Assembly (NCBI GenBank): GCA_963754645.1
Contig: CAVWGP010000012.1
Coordinates: forward strand, 372,001-436,000
Direction of reading: 5' to 3'
DNA: 64,000 bases
Source: CAVWGP01 sp963754645
Lineage (GTDB): Bacteria > Pseudomonadota > Alphaproteobacteria > Bin65
Below are positions 9,802-17,714 of the stretch, one piece after another. A program made the translations under genes and the position numbers. The first letter of the stretch is position 1, and each line of letters begins with the position of its first letter. The notes under the pieces are model-generated. The model saw only the letters and a program-made list of their open reading frames with translations. It did not search any database and was not told where the DNA came from.

Positions 9802-10911
9802 TTACAACACCAGCGCCACGCCCGGTGGCCAGGCGAGGAAGCGCGCGGCGCCGCGTGGGTGGTCTTCGCCCTTCGCGGTGAAGACGGCGAGCCGATGCGC
9901 GCCGGCGGAACCGAGCACGACGACGCAGCGGTTCTGGGCGCCTTGGAACACGGTTTCGAGCACGGCGACGGGAAGGTTCACCCAACCCCCGATGGGCGCC
10001 GGCGCCAGGCGCAAATCCTCGGGGCGCAGCATGAGCTGGCCGGCGCGTCGTCCGTCCAGTGCGCCTTGCGCGACGCCGCCGTTCGGCGCCGTGCCCTCGC
10101 CTTCGCCGCGTGGCGGCGCGACCGCGAACACGATGCCGCCCTCGATCTCGGCCAGCCAACCGGCGTCGCCGCGCCGCACCGTCACCGGCAGGAGATTGGC
10201 GTCGCCGAGAAATGACGCGGCGAAGGCCGTGGCCGGGCGCGCATAGATGTCGCGCGGCGTGCCTTGCTGTTCGATGCGGCCCTCGCGCAGCAGCACGACA
10301 TGATCGGCGAGGCTCAGCGCCTCCTCTTGGTCGTGGGTGACGATGACCGTCGTCAGGCGGAGCTGCTTGTGCAGCTCGATCAGCTCGACTTGCATGTCCT
10401 TGCGCAATTGCGCGTCGAGATTGGACAGCGGCTCGTCGAGCAGGAGCACGTTCGGCTCGCCGACGATGGCGCGCGCGAGCGCCACGCGCTGCTGCTGGCC
10501 GCCGCTCAATTGCCGCGGATAGCGCTGGGCGTGGCCTTCGAGCCGGACCAATGCCAGCGCGTCGGCGACCGCGCGCACTTGCTTGGCGCGCGAACCGATG
10601 CGGCGCATGCGCAGCGGGAAGCGCAGGTTTTCGCCGACCGTCATGTGCGGCAACAGCGCGTAGCTTTGGAACATCATGCCGATCCGCCTCAGCTCCGGCG
10701 GATCGGCGGTGACATCGCGGTCGCCGATCGCGATGCGGCCGGCATCGGGCATTTCGAGCCCGGCGATGAGGCGCAATAGAGTCGTCTTACCGCAACCGCT
10801 TGGCCCGAGAATGGCCGTCACCGCGCCGTCGGCGATATCGAGGCTCACGCCGTCGAGCGCCGTCACCGCGCCGAAGCGCTTCCGGATTTCCCTGATCTCG
10901 ACTGCCGCCAT
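9802..10911 (-). CDS. ABC transporter ATP-binding protein, PotA-like
   Basis: Cytoplasmic ATPase of a spermidine/putrescine- or iron-type importer, 369 residues. Walker A is GPSGCGKTT, the ABC signature is LSGGQQQRVALARA, Walker B is VLLLDEPLSNLD, and the switch His is in VIVTHDQEEA. The C-terminal third is a TOBE-type regulatory domain with GQLMLRPEDLRLAP, as in PotA/FbpC. It is the last gene of the minus-strand transporter cluster, separated from its permease by a long hairpin repeat at 10931-11020. The substrate is not evident from the ATPase. Confidence 0.93.
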   Translation of the reverse strand: MAAVEIREIRKRFGAVTALDGVSLDIADGAVTAILGPSGCGKTTLLRLIAGLEMPDAGRIAIGDRDVTADPPELRRIGMMFQSYALLPHMTVGENLRFPLRMRRIGSRAKQVRAVADALALVRLEGHAQRYPRQLSGGQQQRVALARAIVGEPNVLLLDEPLSNLDAQLRKDMQVELIELHKQLRLTTVIVTHDQEEALSLADHVVLLREGRIEQQGTPRDIYARPATAFAASFLGDANLLPVTVRRGDAGWLAEIEGGIVFAVAPPRGEGEGTAPNGGVAQGALDGRRAGQLMLRPEDLRLAPAPIGGWVNLPVAVLETVFQGAQNRCVVVLGSAGAHRLAVFTAKGEDHPRGAARFLAWPPGVALVL

Positions 10912-10930
10912 CTCAACCGCTTGACAGTTT

Positions 10931-11020
10931 AACCACGGAGGCGCGGAGACACGGAGGAAGAAACTTCGCGCGCCTTCGCGCGAAATTCCTCCTTCTCCGT
11001 GTCTCCGTGCCTCCGTGGTT
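10931..11020. repeat. Long hairpin repeat, copy 1 (CACGGAG-type), inside the transporter operon
   Basis: Inverted repeat with 26-base arms (25 matches) at 10931-10956 and 10995-11020, built from tandem CACGGAGG-like words. The loop is itself partly palindromic (CGCGCGCCTTCGCGCG). It fills the gap between the PotC-like permease and the ATPase gene. Copy 2 lies at 11865-11958. The transcript would fold into a very stable stem. Confidence 0.85.
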
Positions 11021-11040
11021 CAATCTACTTTCTTCCCTTC

Positions 11041-11841
11041 TCAAACCCGCGCGCGGTCGAGGCCGAACAGGCGGTCGATCGCGAATATCGTCAGGATCGT
11101 AAATCCGATCATGATCGTCGAAACCGCCGCGACCGAGGGATCGGGGCTGAATTCGAGCTCGCCATAGATGCGCAGCGGCAGCGTGTCGAGGCCGGGCGCG
11201 CGCAGGAACAGCGCGACCACGGCGTCGTCGAACGAAATGTTGAAGGCGAAGAAAGCGCCGGCCGCGATGCCGGCGCGGCATTCGGGCAGCACGACGAACC
11301 AATAGCGCTGCCACAGGCGGGCGCCCATGACGCGCGCCGCCTCCTCGGTGTCGCGGCTCGAAGCGGCGAGCGCGGCGCCGACCGTGCGCACGACATAGGG
11401 CAGGCAGATGACGAGATGGCCGATGGCGAGCGCAACGAAGGACGGGCCGCCGCCGTGAATGCTGAACAGCATGAGCAGGCCGATGGCGAAGATGAGCGTC
11501 GGCAAGATCAGCGGCGAGAGAAACAACGCGCCCAGGGCTTCGGCGCCGCGGAATTTCAAGCGATAGATCGCGATCGCGGCCGGCGTGCCGATGACGACGG
11601 CGAGAATCGTGACGACGAAGGCAAGCTGCAGGCTGGTCCAGCCGGCGGCGAGATATTTTTGCGAGCCGAGAACTTCGCCGTACCAGCGCAAGCTCAGGCC
11701 CTTGGGCGGAAACACCAGGAACTCGCTCGCCGAAACGCTGCTGCCGATGACGACGGCGAGCGGCACCAGCATGTAGAGCAGGATCGCGCCGATCAGGACG
11801 AAGCCGAGCACGCGCGCGATCCAAGGAACGCCGCCGGCCAT
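11041..11841 (-). CDS. ABC transporter permease, PotC-like
   Basis: Inner-membrane permease of 266 residues with about six helices. The binding-protein-dependent transport signature is present: the EAA loop reads DTEEAARVMGARLWQRYWFVVLP, and the FNISFDDAVVALFL stretch before the last helices is typical of PotC. The start at 11841 (MAGGVPWIAR) is preferred. A longer GTG start at 11871 would place the first codons inside an arm of hairpin repeat copy 2. It pairs with the PotB-like permease upstream and the ATPase downstream. Confidence 0.9.
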   Translation of the reverse strand: MAGGVPWIARVLGFVLIGAILLYMLVPLAVVIGSSVSASEFLVFPPKGLSLRWYGEVLGSQKYLAAGWTSLQLAFVVTILAVVIGTPAAIAIYRLKFRGAEALGALFLSPLILPTLIFAIGLLMLFSIHGGGPSFVALAIGHLVICLPYVVRTVGAALAASSRDTEEAARVMGARLWQRYWFVVLPECRAGIAAGAFFAFNISFDDAVVALFLRAPGLDTLPLRIYGELEFSPDPSVAAVSTIMIGFTILTIFAIDRLFGLDRARV

Positions 11842-11864
11842 CAGGCTCGCGCCGAAAGAAAGTT

Positions 11865-11958
11865 GAACCACGGAGGCACGGAGGCACGGAGAAGTGCAAT
11901 TTCGCGCGCCTTAGGCGCGCAGATTTCCCTTCTCCGTGCCTCCGTGCCTCCGTGGTGA
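11865..11958. repeat. Long hairpin repeat, copy 2 (CACGGAG-type), between the two permease genes
   Basis: Inverted repeat with 30-base arms at 11865-11894 and 11929-11958, near-perfect, made of repeated GGAGGCACGG words. The loop contains a second palindrome, GCGCGCC-TTA-GGCGCGC. It has the same design as copy 1 about 0.9 kb away, again exactly at an intergenic junction of the operon. Confidence 0.85.
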
Positions 11959-11966
11959 ACTTGACT

Positions 11967-12812
11967 TCATGCCCAGCGCCGGCGCGTCAGCAAGACGTAA
12001 GGCACGATCAGGGCGAGGGTCGCGGCGAGCAGGAGCGCGGAAAGCGCGGCGGCGAAAGGCCAGTCCTGCGTGCCGGTGGTGAGCGAATAGATGCTGCCCG
12101 CCAGCACCGGAATGCGCACGCCGCCGACGAGGGTCGGCGTGATGAAGGAACTGATCGCGAGCGCGAAGGTGAGCAGGCTGCCGGCCACGATGCCGGGCAG
12201 GCTCAACGGCAGCACGACGCGGGCGATGACGGCGAAAAAGCCGGCGCCCATGACGCGCGACGCCTCCTCGAGTTTGGGATCGACGCGCACCACGACGCCG
12301 AGAATCGTGAACGCCATGAAGGGCAGCAGAACCTGGACCATGGCGATGACGATGCCGGCCTCGCTGTGCAGCAGCCCGGCGCCGCCGAGGCCGAAGGCTT
12401 CGAGGCCGCGATCGACCAGGCCGCCGCGCCCGAGAATGACGAGCCAGCCGAAGGTGCGGATGACGACGCTCGTCATCAGCGGCAATACGGTGAGCGCCAT
12501 GAGCCAGAAGCGCCAGGCGGGCCGGGCCCGCGCCATGATATAGGCGAGCGGAAAGCCGAGCAGGAGCGCGATCGCCGTGATGACGAGCGCCAAGCGCAAG
12601 GTACGCCAGGCGATCAGCAGATAATAGTTGTCGACGAAGAATTTGGCGTATTGGCCGAAGCCCGCCGTGCGCGGCGCGCCGAGCGCGGCGCCGGGCGCGG
12701 GCGGCTCGGCGAAGCTCAGCACCAGAACTTCGCCGACCGGCCAGAAGAAAGCGAGCACGAGCACGGCGATGCCGGGTGCCACCAACCATGCCGCCTCGGA
12801 TCGCGCCCGCAT
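11967..12812 (-). CDS. ABC transporter permease, PotB-like
   Basis: Inner-membrane permease of 281 residues with six predicted helices. The N-terminal helix (AWLVAPGIAVLVLAFFWPVG) is followed by a large periplasmic loop (FVDNYYLLIAWRTL) typical of PotB. The EAA loop is KLEEASRVMGAGFFAVIARVVLP, and the SSFITPTLVGG motif near the C-terminus is characteristic of spermidine/putrescine-type permeases. It lies 6 bases downstream of a hydroxyisourate hydrolase gene, so the hydrolases and the transporter are probably co-transcribed. Confidence 0.9.
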   Translation of the reverse strand: MRARSEAAWLVAPGIAVLVLAFFWPVGEVLVLSFAEPPAPGAALGAPRTAGFGQYAKFFVDNYYLLIAWRTLRLALVITAIALLLGFPLAYIMARARPAWRFWLMALTVLPLMTSVVIRTFGWLVILGRGGLVDRGLEAFGLGGAGLLHSEAGIVIAMVQVLLPFMAFTILGVVVRVDPKLEEASRVMGAGFFAVIARVVLPLSLPGIVAGSLLTFALAISSFITPTLVGGVRIPVLAGSIYSLTTGTQDWPFAAALSALLLAATLALIVPYVLLTRRRWA

Positions 12813-12818
12813 CGCGGT

Positions 12819-13172
12819 TCAGCTGCCGCGATAGGTCGTGTAGCCCCAGGGCGCCACCAGCAGCGGCACGTGGTAATGCTCGCCGGGCCGGGCGATGGCG
12901 AAGCGCACGGGAATGCGATCGAGAAACCGCGGCGCCGGCAGGGCAACTCCGCGCGCGGCGAAATAATCGCCGGCATGAAAGGTGAGTTCGTAGCGGCCCT
13001 CTTCCATCTCGCCGGCAGCGAGCAACGGCGCGTCGTTGCGCCCATATTCGTTGGTCACGATCGAGCGCAGCGTGCGATAGGCGCCGCCGTCCAAGCGCGC
13101 GAGATCCACGCGCACGCCCGCCGCCGAACCGCCATGGACGAGATCGAGAACATGCGTGCTGAGCCCCGCCAT
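12819..13172 (-). CDS. uraH: 5-hydroxyisourate hydrolase (transthyretin-like), copy 1
   Basis: Small tetrameric enzyme of urate breakdown that opens 5-hydroxyisourate to OHCU. The 117-residue protein has the family's N-terminal STHVLDLVHG with the active-site His, an EYGRND loop with the conserved Arg, the EHYHVPLL segment with the second His, and the C-terminal tetrapeptide YRGS exactly at the end. All functional landmarks are therefore present. It follows a paralogue at a gap of 6 bases and precedes permease genes, suggesting that the transporter may feed a purine or ureide pathway; no uricase gene is visible in the window. Confidence 0.92.
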   Translation of the reverse strand: MAGLSTHVLDLVHGGSAAGVRVDLARLDGGAYRTLRSIVTNEYGRNDAPLLAAGEMEEGRYELTFHAGDYFAARGVALPAPRFLDRIPVRFAIARPGEHYHVPLLVAPWGYTTYRGS

Positions 13173-13178
13173 CGCCGG

Positions 13179-13553
13179 CTAGGCCGGGTTCGGCGGCGGC
13201 GTGCCGCCGCGATAGGTCGAATAGGTCCAGGGCGAGGCGATGAGCGGAATGTGGTAGTGCTCCGCGGGATCGGCGACGGCGAAGCGGATCGGAATCTCGT
13301 CGAGAAAAGGCGGATCGGCGAGCGCCATGCCGCGCCGGCGGAAATAGTCGCCGACATGGAACAGCAGCTCGTACTGCCCCGCCGCGACGTCGCCGGCGGC
13401 GAGCAGCTCGGCGCGCCCATTCGCGCCGGTGACGGCGGATTTCAGCACGCGCCGCGTCTCGCCATCGATTCGCGCCAGTTCGAGCCGCACGCCCGGCGCC
13501 CCCGCCCCGTGCACGGCATCGAGCATATGCGCCGTAAGCCCGCCGCTCATTCG
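13179..13553 (-). CDS. 5-hydroxyisourate hydrolase-like protein, copy 2 with altered C-terminus
   Basis: Second transthyretin-like protein, tandem to copy 1. It keeps the N-terminal His (TAHMLDAVHG), the GANGRAELL loop and EHYHIPLI, but the end reads YRGG followed by a seven-residue tail TPPPNPA instead of terminating at YRGS. In characterised enzymes the C-terminal YRGS/T tetrapeptide closes the active site, so activity may be changed or lost; this is an inference. The ATG at 13553 (MSGGLTAHML) is preferred. A GTG at 13568 overlaps the upstream stop. Confidence 0.85.
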   Translation of the reverse strand, partial: RMSGGLTAHMLDAVHGAGAPGVRLELARIDGETRRVLKSAVTGANGRAELLAAGDVAAGQYELLFHVGDYFRRRGMALADPPFLDEIPIRFAVADPAEHYHIPLIASPWTYSTYRGGTPPPNPA

Positions 13554-13564
13554 ATGACGGGTCA

Positions 13565-14542
13565 TCACTCGATGACCTCGTCGGCGCGGAGCAAGATTGC
13601 CGGCGGCAGGGCGAGGCCGAGCGCCTTGGCGCGCTTCAGGTTGACCGTGATCTCGAACTTGGTCGCGCGTTCGATCGGCAGGTCGCCGGGCTTCGCGCCT
13701 TTCAGTATGCGATCGACGAAGGAGGCGGCGCGGAAAAAGAGTTCTCGGATATCGACGCCGAATGTGATCAGCGCGCCGGCCTTGGCTTCGGGCGGGGCGA
13801 CAGTTGGAATCCGGCTCCGCGCTGCCCGCTCAGCGATCTGGTCGGCATTGGCGGTGAAAACCGGCTCTTCGATCAGGACCAGCGCGTCGACGCCCTTCTG
13901 CGCCATCGTCGCGAAGGCGCGGTCGAATTCGTCCGCAGCACGGGCCTCGACACGAAGAAGCTCGACGCGCAAGGCGGACGCCGTCCGCTCCATCTCCCCG
14001 AGGGTTGGCGCAACCGCAACATTGGCCGGATTGACGAGCACCGCGATCCGCGCCGCGCGGGGAAGTGCCTCCTTGATGAGCTCGAGGCGTTTCGCCGCCA
14101 CTTCGGCAGTGAAGATGTGCTGGCCTGTGAGATTGCCGCCGGGCCGGGCGAGGCTCGCCACCAGCCCGCTCGCCACGAGATCGCCGGCGACAACCACGAC
14201 GATGGGTATCGTCGCGGTGGCGGCCTGGGCCGCACTTGCGCCCGGCGTCGCGTGAGTGAGAATGACGTCGACCTTGAGCGCGACCAGCTCGGCGGCCAGA
14301 TCGGCAAGGCGTTCGTAGCGCAGATTGGCCCAGCGGGAGTGAAAGGCGATGTTGCTGCCTTCGACGTAGCCGCGCTGACGCAGCCCCTCTTGTATCGCGC
14401 GAATGAAACCAAGCCGTTCATGGGCGGCAAACGAGGACGGGCTGAGATAGCCGATCCGGTGCTGCCGCGCCGGCTGCGCGCGCGATGTCGCCGGCCACGC
14501 CGCTGCCGCGCCCGCAAACGCGATGAGCTTGCGCCGGTTCAT
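13565..14542 (-). CDS. ABC_sub_bind (TrpX-like) periplasmic substrate-binding protein, tandem copy 3
   Basis: Lipid-free periplasmic binding protein of the TrpX/ABC_sub_bind family, 325 residues. It has a Tat-like or Sec signal (MNRRKLIAFAGAAAAWPATSRAQ); the family landmarks are IGYLSP, GLVASLARPGGNLTG and the closing LKGAKPGDLPIE..KFE..VNL..AKALGL. It is the third of three tandem paralogues that all begin MNRR and end ADEVIE, with ATGA-type overlaps between neighbours. Ligands of this family are mostly unknown, and no dedicated TrpY/TrpZ permease is present. Confidence 0.9.
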   Translation of the reverse strand: MNRRKLIAFAGAAAAWPATSRAQPARQHRIGYLSPSSFAAHERLGFIRAIQEGLRQRGYVEGSNIAFHSRWANLRYERLADLAAELVALKVDVILTHATPGASAAQAATATIPIVVVVAGDLVASGLVASLARPGGNLTGQHIFTAEVAAKRLELIKEALPRAARIAVLVNPANVAVAPTLGEMERTASALRVELLRVEARAADEFDRAFATMAQKGVDALVLIEEPVFTANADQIAERAARSRIPTVAPPEAKAGALITFGVDIRELFFRAASFVDRILKGAKPGDLPIERATKFEITVNLKRAKALGLALPPAILLRADEVIE

Positions 14543-15534
14543 TCGATGACCTCGTCGGCTTGCACGAGGATCGACGTCGGGATCGCAAGCCCGAGCGCCT
14601 TCGCGGTCTTGAGGTTGACGAACAGCTCGAACTTGGTCGGCTGCTCGATCGGCAGATCGCCGGGCTTGGCGCCCTTGAGGATTTTGTCGACGTAAGTAGC
14701 GGAGCGCCGGAACAAGTCGGAAATGTTTGCGCCGTATGAGATGAGAGCGCCGAGGTCGACGAATTCGCGGTTCAAGGCCATCGAGGGCAGCCGGTGCCGG
14801 GTGGCAAGCTCGACGATGCGACGGCGCTCGTTAAAGAGCATCGGGCTCGGAAAGATGAAGAGGGCGTCCGGGCCCTCCGCCGCCATGGCCGCGAAGGCGC
14901 TCTCGATCTCGTCGGGCCCCCGCACTTCGACGAAGCGCAGCGCCACGCCGAGCGCGCGCGCGGCGACCTCGGTCTCCCGCAGCATCTCACGCATCGTGCG
15001 TTCGCCGAAGGCGCCGGGGTGCCAGAGGGCGGCGACCCGGGAAACCTTGGGCAGCGCTTCCTTGAGCAGCGCGAGGCGCTTCGGCGTCAGCTCCGGGCCG
15101 AGAAAGGTCAGGCCCGTGACGTTGCCGCCCGGCCGCGCCAGGCTCGCGACCAGCCCGTCGCCGATCGGATCGCCCATCACCGAAACGACGATCGGGATTG
15201 TGGCGGAGGCTTGCCGCGCGGCGCGGGCGGCCGCCGTATTGCCCACGACGATGAGATCGACCTTGCGATCGACGATTTCTTTCGCCAGTGGCGGGAAACG
15301 CTCGATCCGCCCCGCGGCCGTCCGAATTTCAAAGGTAATGTTCCGCCCCTCGAAATAGCCGTGCTCGGCGAGGCCTTGCCGGAACGCGTCGAGCAATGCC
15401 CGCGTCTCGGCCGCATCGAGCGCGCCCGTCACAAGCCAACCGATGCGCGGCATCTTCGCGGTTTGCTGCGCCCGGGCCGCAAACGGCCAAGCCGCCGCTG
15501 TGGTCGCAATGGCGATGAGCCGGCGCCGGTTCAT
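14539..15534 (-). CDS. ABC_sub_bind (TrpX-like) periplasmic substrate-binding protein, tandem copy 2
   Basis: Middle gene of the tandem triplet, 331 residues. The signal peptide MNRRRLIAIATTAAAWPFAARAQ is followed by PRIGWLVTG, GLVASLARPGGNVTG and the shared C-terminal block LKGAKPGDLPIEQPTKFEL ending in ADEVIE. Both ends overlap the neighbouring paralogues by 4 bases (ATGA), so translation is probably coupled. Divergence from its neighbours is considerable in the middle but low at the C-terminus, consistent with old tandem duplication. The substrate is unknown. Confidence 0.9.
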   Translation of the reverse strand: MNRRRLIAIATTAAAWPFAARAQQTAKMPRIGWLVTGALDAAETRALLDAFRQGLAEHGYFEGRNITFEIRTAAGRIERFPPLAKEIVDRKVDLIVVGNTAAARAARQASATIPIVVSVMGDPIGDGLVASLARPGGNVTGLTFLGPELTPKRLALLKEALPKVSRVAALWHPGAFGERTMREMLRETEVAARALGVALRFVEVRGPDEIESAFAAMAAEGPDALFIFPSPMLFNERRRIVELATRHRLPSMALNREFVDLGALISYGANISDLFRRSATYVDKILKGAKPGDLPIEQPTKFELFVNLKTAKALGLAIPTSILVQADEVIE

Positions 15535-16506
15535 TCGATCACCTCGTCGGCCTGCAGGAGGATCGAAGTCGGGACGACGAGTCCGAGCGCTTTCGCGGTG
15601 TTGAGGTTCACCACCAGCTCGAACTTGGTCGGCTGCTCGACCGGCAGATCTGCCGGCTTCGCCCCTTTGAGGATCTTGTCGACGTAGTGCGCGGCGCGGC
15701 GAAAAACATCATGCTGGTCAATCCAGTATGAGATCAAGCCGCCCGCGACGACGAAGTCGCGCCCGATCAGCATCGTCGGCAGGCGATAGCGCCGCGGCGA
15801 GCTCGGCGGTGCGAGGCTGCATCGGCGCAGTCTGTCCCGCGAGCCAGAGGGCGGCGTCGGCCTTCCAGGCGGCCATGCGCGCGAAGGCCGGCTCGAGCTC
15901 GCCGGCATTGCGCGCCTCGAAATAGCCGATCTCGATCGCGAGCGCCGGCGCCGCCCGCTCGGCATCAAGCTTTTGCGGTTTGGTCACCGGGTCGTCCGGG
16001 TGCAGGATGAGGGCGATGCGCCGAGCCGCCGGCACCAGCGCCTTCATGACAGCGAGCCGCTTGGACGCGAACTCCGCCCCCTGGTTCGAAATGGCGGTCA
16101 CGTTGCCGCCCGGCCGCGCGAGGCTCGCGACCAGCTTCTCGCCGACGGGATCGCCGATATCGGCGAGCAGAACCGGTATCGTCTTGGTCGCCGCCGCGGC
16201 GGCGCGCGAACCAGGCGTGTTAACGGCCATGATGAGATCTGGGCGCATCGCCACCAGCTCGGCCGCGAGACCGGTTAAGCGATCAAGCTTCCCGTCCGCC
16301 GAGCGCATGAGAATCTTCAGCGTGCGCCCGTCCTCGTAGCCGAGCCGGCGAAGCGTTTGGAAGAAGGTGGGCCAGCCCGCGTGAGACTGATGCGGCGTTA
16401 GGATGCCGAGCACGGGCGTTCGGGCCGATTGCGCGCGGATCGGGCGCGGCAACGTCGTGGCCAGCAAGGCGCTGCCGCAATGTCCGATGAGCATCCGCCG
16501 GTTCAT
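15531..16506 (-). CDS. ABC_sub_bind (TrpX-like) periplasmic substrate-binding protein, tandem copy 1 (frameshifted)
   Basis: First gene of the TrpX-like triplet. It starts MNRRMLIGHCGSALLATTLP, with PVLGILTPHQ and LVASLARPGGNVTA in the body and the same C-terminal LKGAKPADLPVEQPTKFEL and ADEVIE as its neighbours. The frame breaks near 15790: after RTAELAA one extra base must be removed to continue as RYRLPTMLIGRDFVVAGGL. The span is not a multiple of three. The rest of the gene is well preserved, so a sequencing indel is a fair explanation. An inverted repeat of unknown role lies upstream at 16598-16658. Confidence 0.85.
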
Positions 16507-16597
16507 TCGATTCCCCTCGACGGAACCGCGCCGCCGCGGCCGATGTTGTCTTTTCCGGTTGCGGCGACACGATGGAGAGAGGGACTTCAGGGACAGC

Positions 16598-16658
16598 AGG
16601 GACGACAGCGACCGAGAGCAATCCGGTCCTTGCGGTCTCTGGGGTCCCTGTCGTCCCT
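16598..16658. repeat. Inverted repeat in the gap between binding-protein genes
   Basis: Perfect 11-base inverted repeat (AGGGACGACAG at 16598-16608 with its complement at 16648-16658), inside a stretch of repeated AGGGAC words starting near 16579. There is no T-run in the right place for a minus-strand terminator, so it resembles the other hairpin repeats of this operon more than a terminator. Confidence 0.6.
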
Positions 16659-16665
16659 AAAAAAC

Positions 16666-17694
16666 CTACTTCGCGATCGCGCGCTTCCAGGCTTCGTCCC
16701 AGTTCGCCTTGGCCTGGCCGATCTTGATCGCGTCGAAGCTCACCAGCTTGGCGGCGGCGGCTTCGCCATAGATCACGTCGGCGGCGACGTCGGGCGGCAG
16801 CTTGGCGGTTTTGTTGGTCGGCGAATAGCGCAGGCCGACCGCCCAGCCTTGCGAAGCCTCGGCGCGGATCGAAAAATCGACGAACTTGATCGCGAGGTCC
16901 GTGTTCTTGCGGCCGGCCACCGCGTTGACCGTGATCGGCGCGAAGGCCGCGCCCTCTTGCGGCAGCGCGAACTTCACCGGCAGCCCGGCCTTGATCAGCG
17001 TATAGGCGTAGTCCTGCGCATAGGCCGCGATCCAGGCATTGCCTTGGGCGAATTGCTGCTGGATTTCGGGCGATTTGCTGACGACGGTGGCGTTGGGCAG
17101 CAGGGCTTTGACGAAATTCAGCCCCGGCTCGATATTGTCGAGCGAGCCGCCGGCGACCTTGTTCATCATGAGCAGGCCGAGCATGCCGTAGGTGTTGCTC
17201 GGCGAATCGGTAATCAGCACGCGGCCCTTGTATTCGGCCTTCTTGAGATCGTTCCAGCTCGTCGGCGCGGGCTTGACCTTTTCAGTGTTGTAGACCAGGC
17301 CGATGACGGCGATCGAATAAATCGGGCCGCGGCCTTTCTCGATGCCGTCGACGGCGAAGGGATACATCTGCGAATAATTCGCGAGCTGGCCGGGCTTGAT
17401 CGGCGCCAGCAGGCCTTCGGCCGCCGCCGAGGCTTCGAGCCCGCCCGAGAAATGCGCCACGTCGAATTGCGGATTGGCTTTCTGCGCCCGCAGCTTGGCC
17501 AGCATATCGGCGGAGTACGCGGTCTCGACCTTGATCTTGACGTTGTATTGCTTCTCGAACGGCTCGATGACGAGCTCGCGATGCAACTTTTCGTAGGCGC
17601 CGCCGAAGGAATTGATGACGAGTTCCTGCTGCGCCGCGGCCGGCAAGGCGCCAAGGCCGGCGCCGAGTGCCAAAGCGATGAATGTTTTCTGCAT
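16666..17694 (-). CDS. PotD-like ABC transporter substrate-binding protein
   Basis: Periplasmic binding protein of 342 residues for the PotABC-like transporter downstream. The signal peptide is MQKTFIALALGAGLGALPAAA. The mature part begins ELVINSFGGAYEKLHRELVI, as in spermidine/putrescine-type proteins, and contains GPIYSIAVIGLVYNTEKV and GRVLITDSPSNTYG. The start at 17694 follows a GGGAGG ribosome-binding site. Three TrpX-like genes and two hydrolase genes separate it from its likely permeases. The ligand is uncertain: polyamine-type proteins of this subgroup bind many cationic or polar compounds. Confidence 0.88.
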   Translation of the reverse strand: MQKTFIALALGAGLGALPAAAQQELVINSFGGAYEKLHRELVIEPFEKQYNVKIKVETAYSADMLAKLRAQKANPQFDVAHFSGGLEASAAAEGLLAPIKPGQLANYSQMYPFAVDGIEKGRGPIYSIAVIGLVYNTEKVKPAPTSWNDLKKAEYKGRVLITDSPSNTYGMLGLLMMNKVAGGSLDNIEPGLNFVKALLPNATVVSKSPEIQQQFAQGNAWIAAYAQDYAYTLIKAGLPVKFALPQEGAAFAPITVNAVAGRKNTDLAIKFVDFSIRAEASQGWAVGLRYSPTNKTAKLPPDVAADVIYGEAAAAKLVSFDAIKIGQAKANWDEAWKRAIAK

Positions 17695-17714
17695 GGTATC
17701 CTCCCGTTGTCGTG

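Noticed and set aside
9780..9805. Sequence resembling one MITE end (TAATACGGAATTCG)
   Set aside because: Only about 11 bases match and no partner end is found nearby.
11841..11871. Upstream GTG start for the PotC-like permease
   Set aside because: Its first codons fall in the arm of a repeat hairpin; the internal ATG gives a normal PotC length.
11952..14255. Long plus-strand open frame across permease and hydrolase genes
   Set aside because: It is a shadow of four clear minus-strand genes, with low-complexity charged translation.
16598..16658. Inverted repeat as a terminator
   Set aside because: No T-run follows the stem in the direction of transcription.
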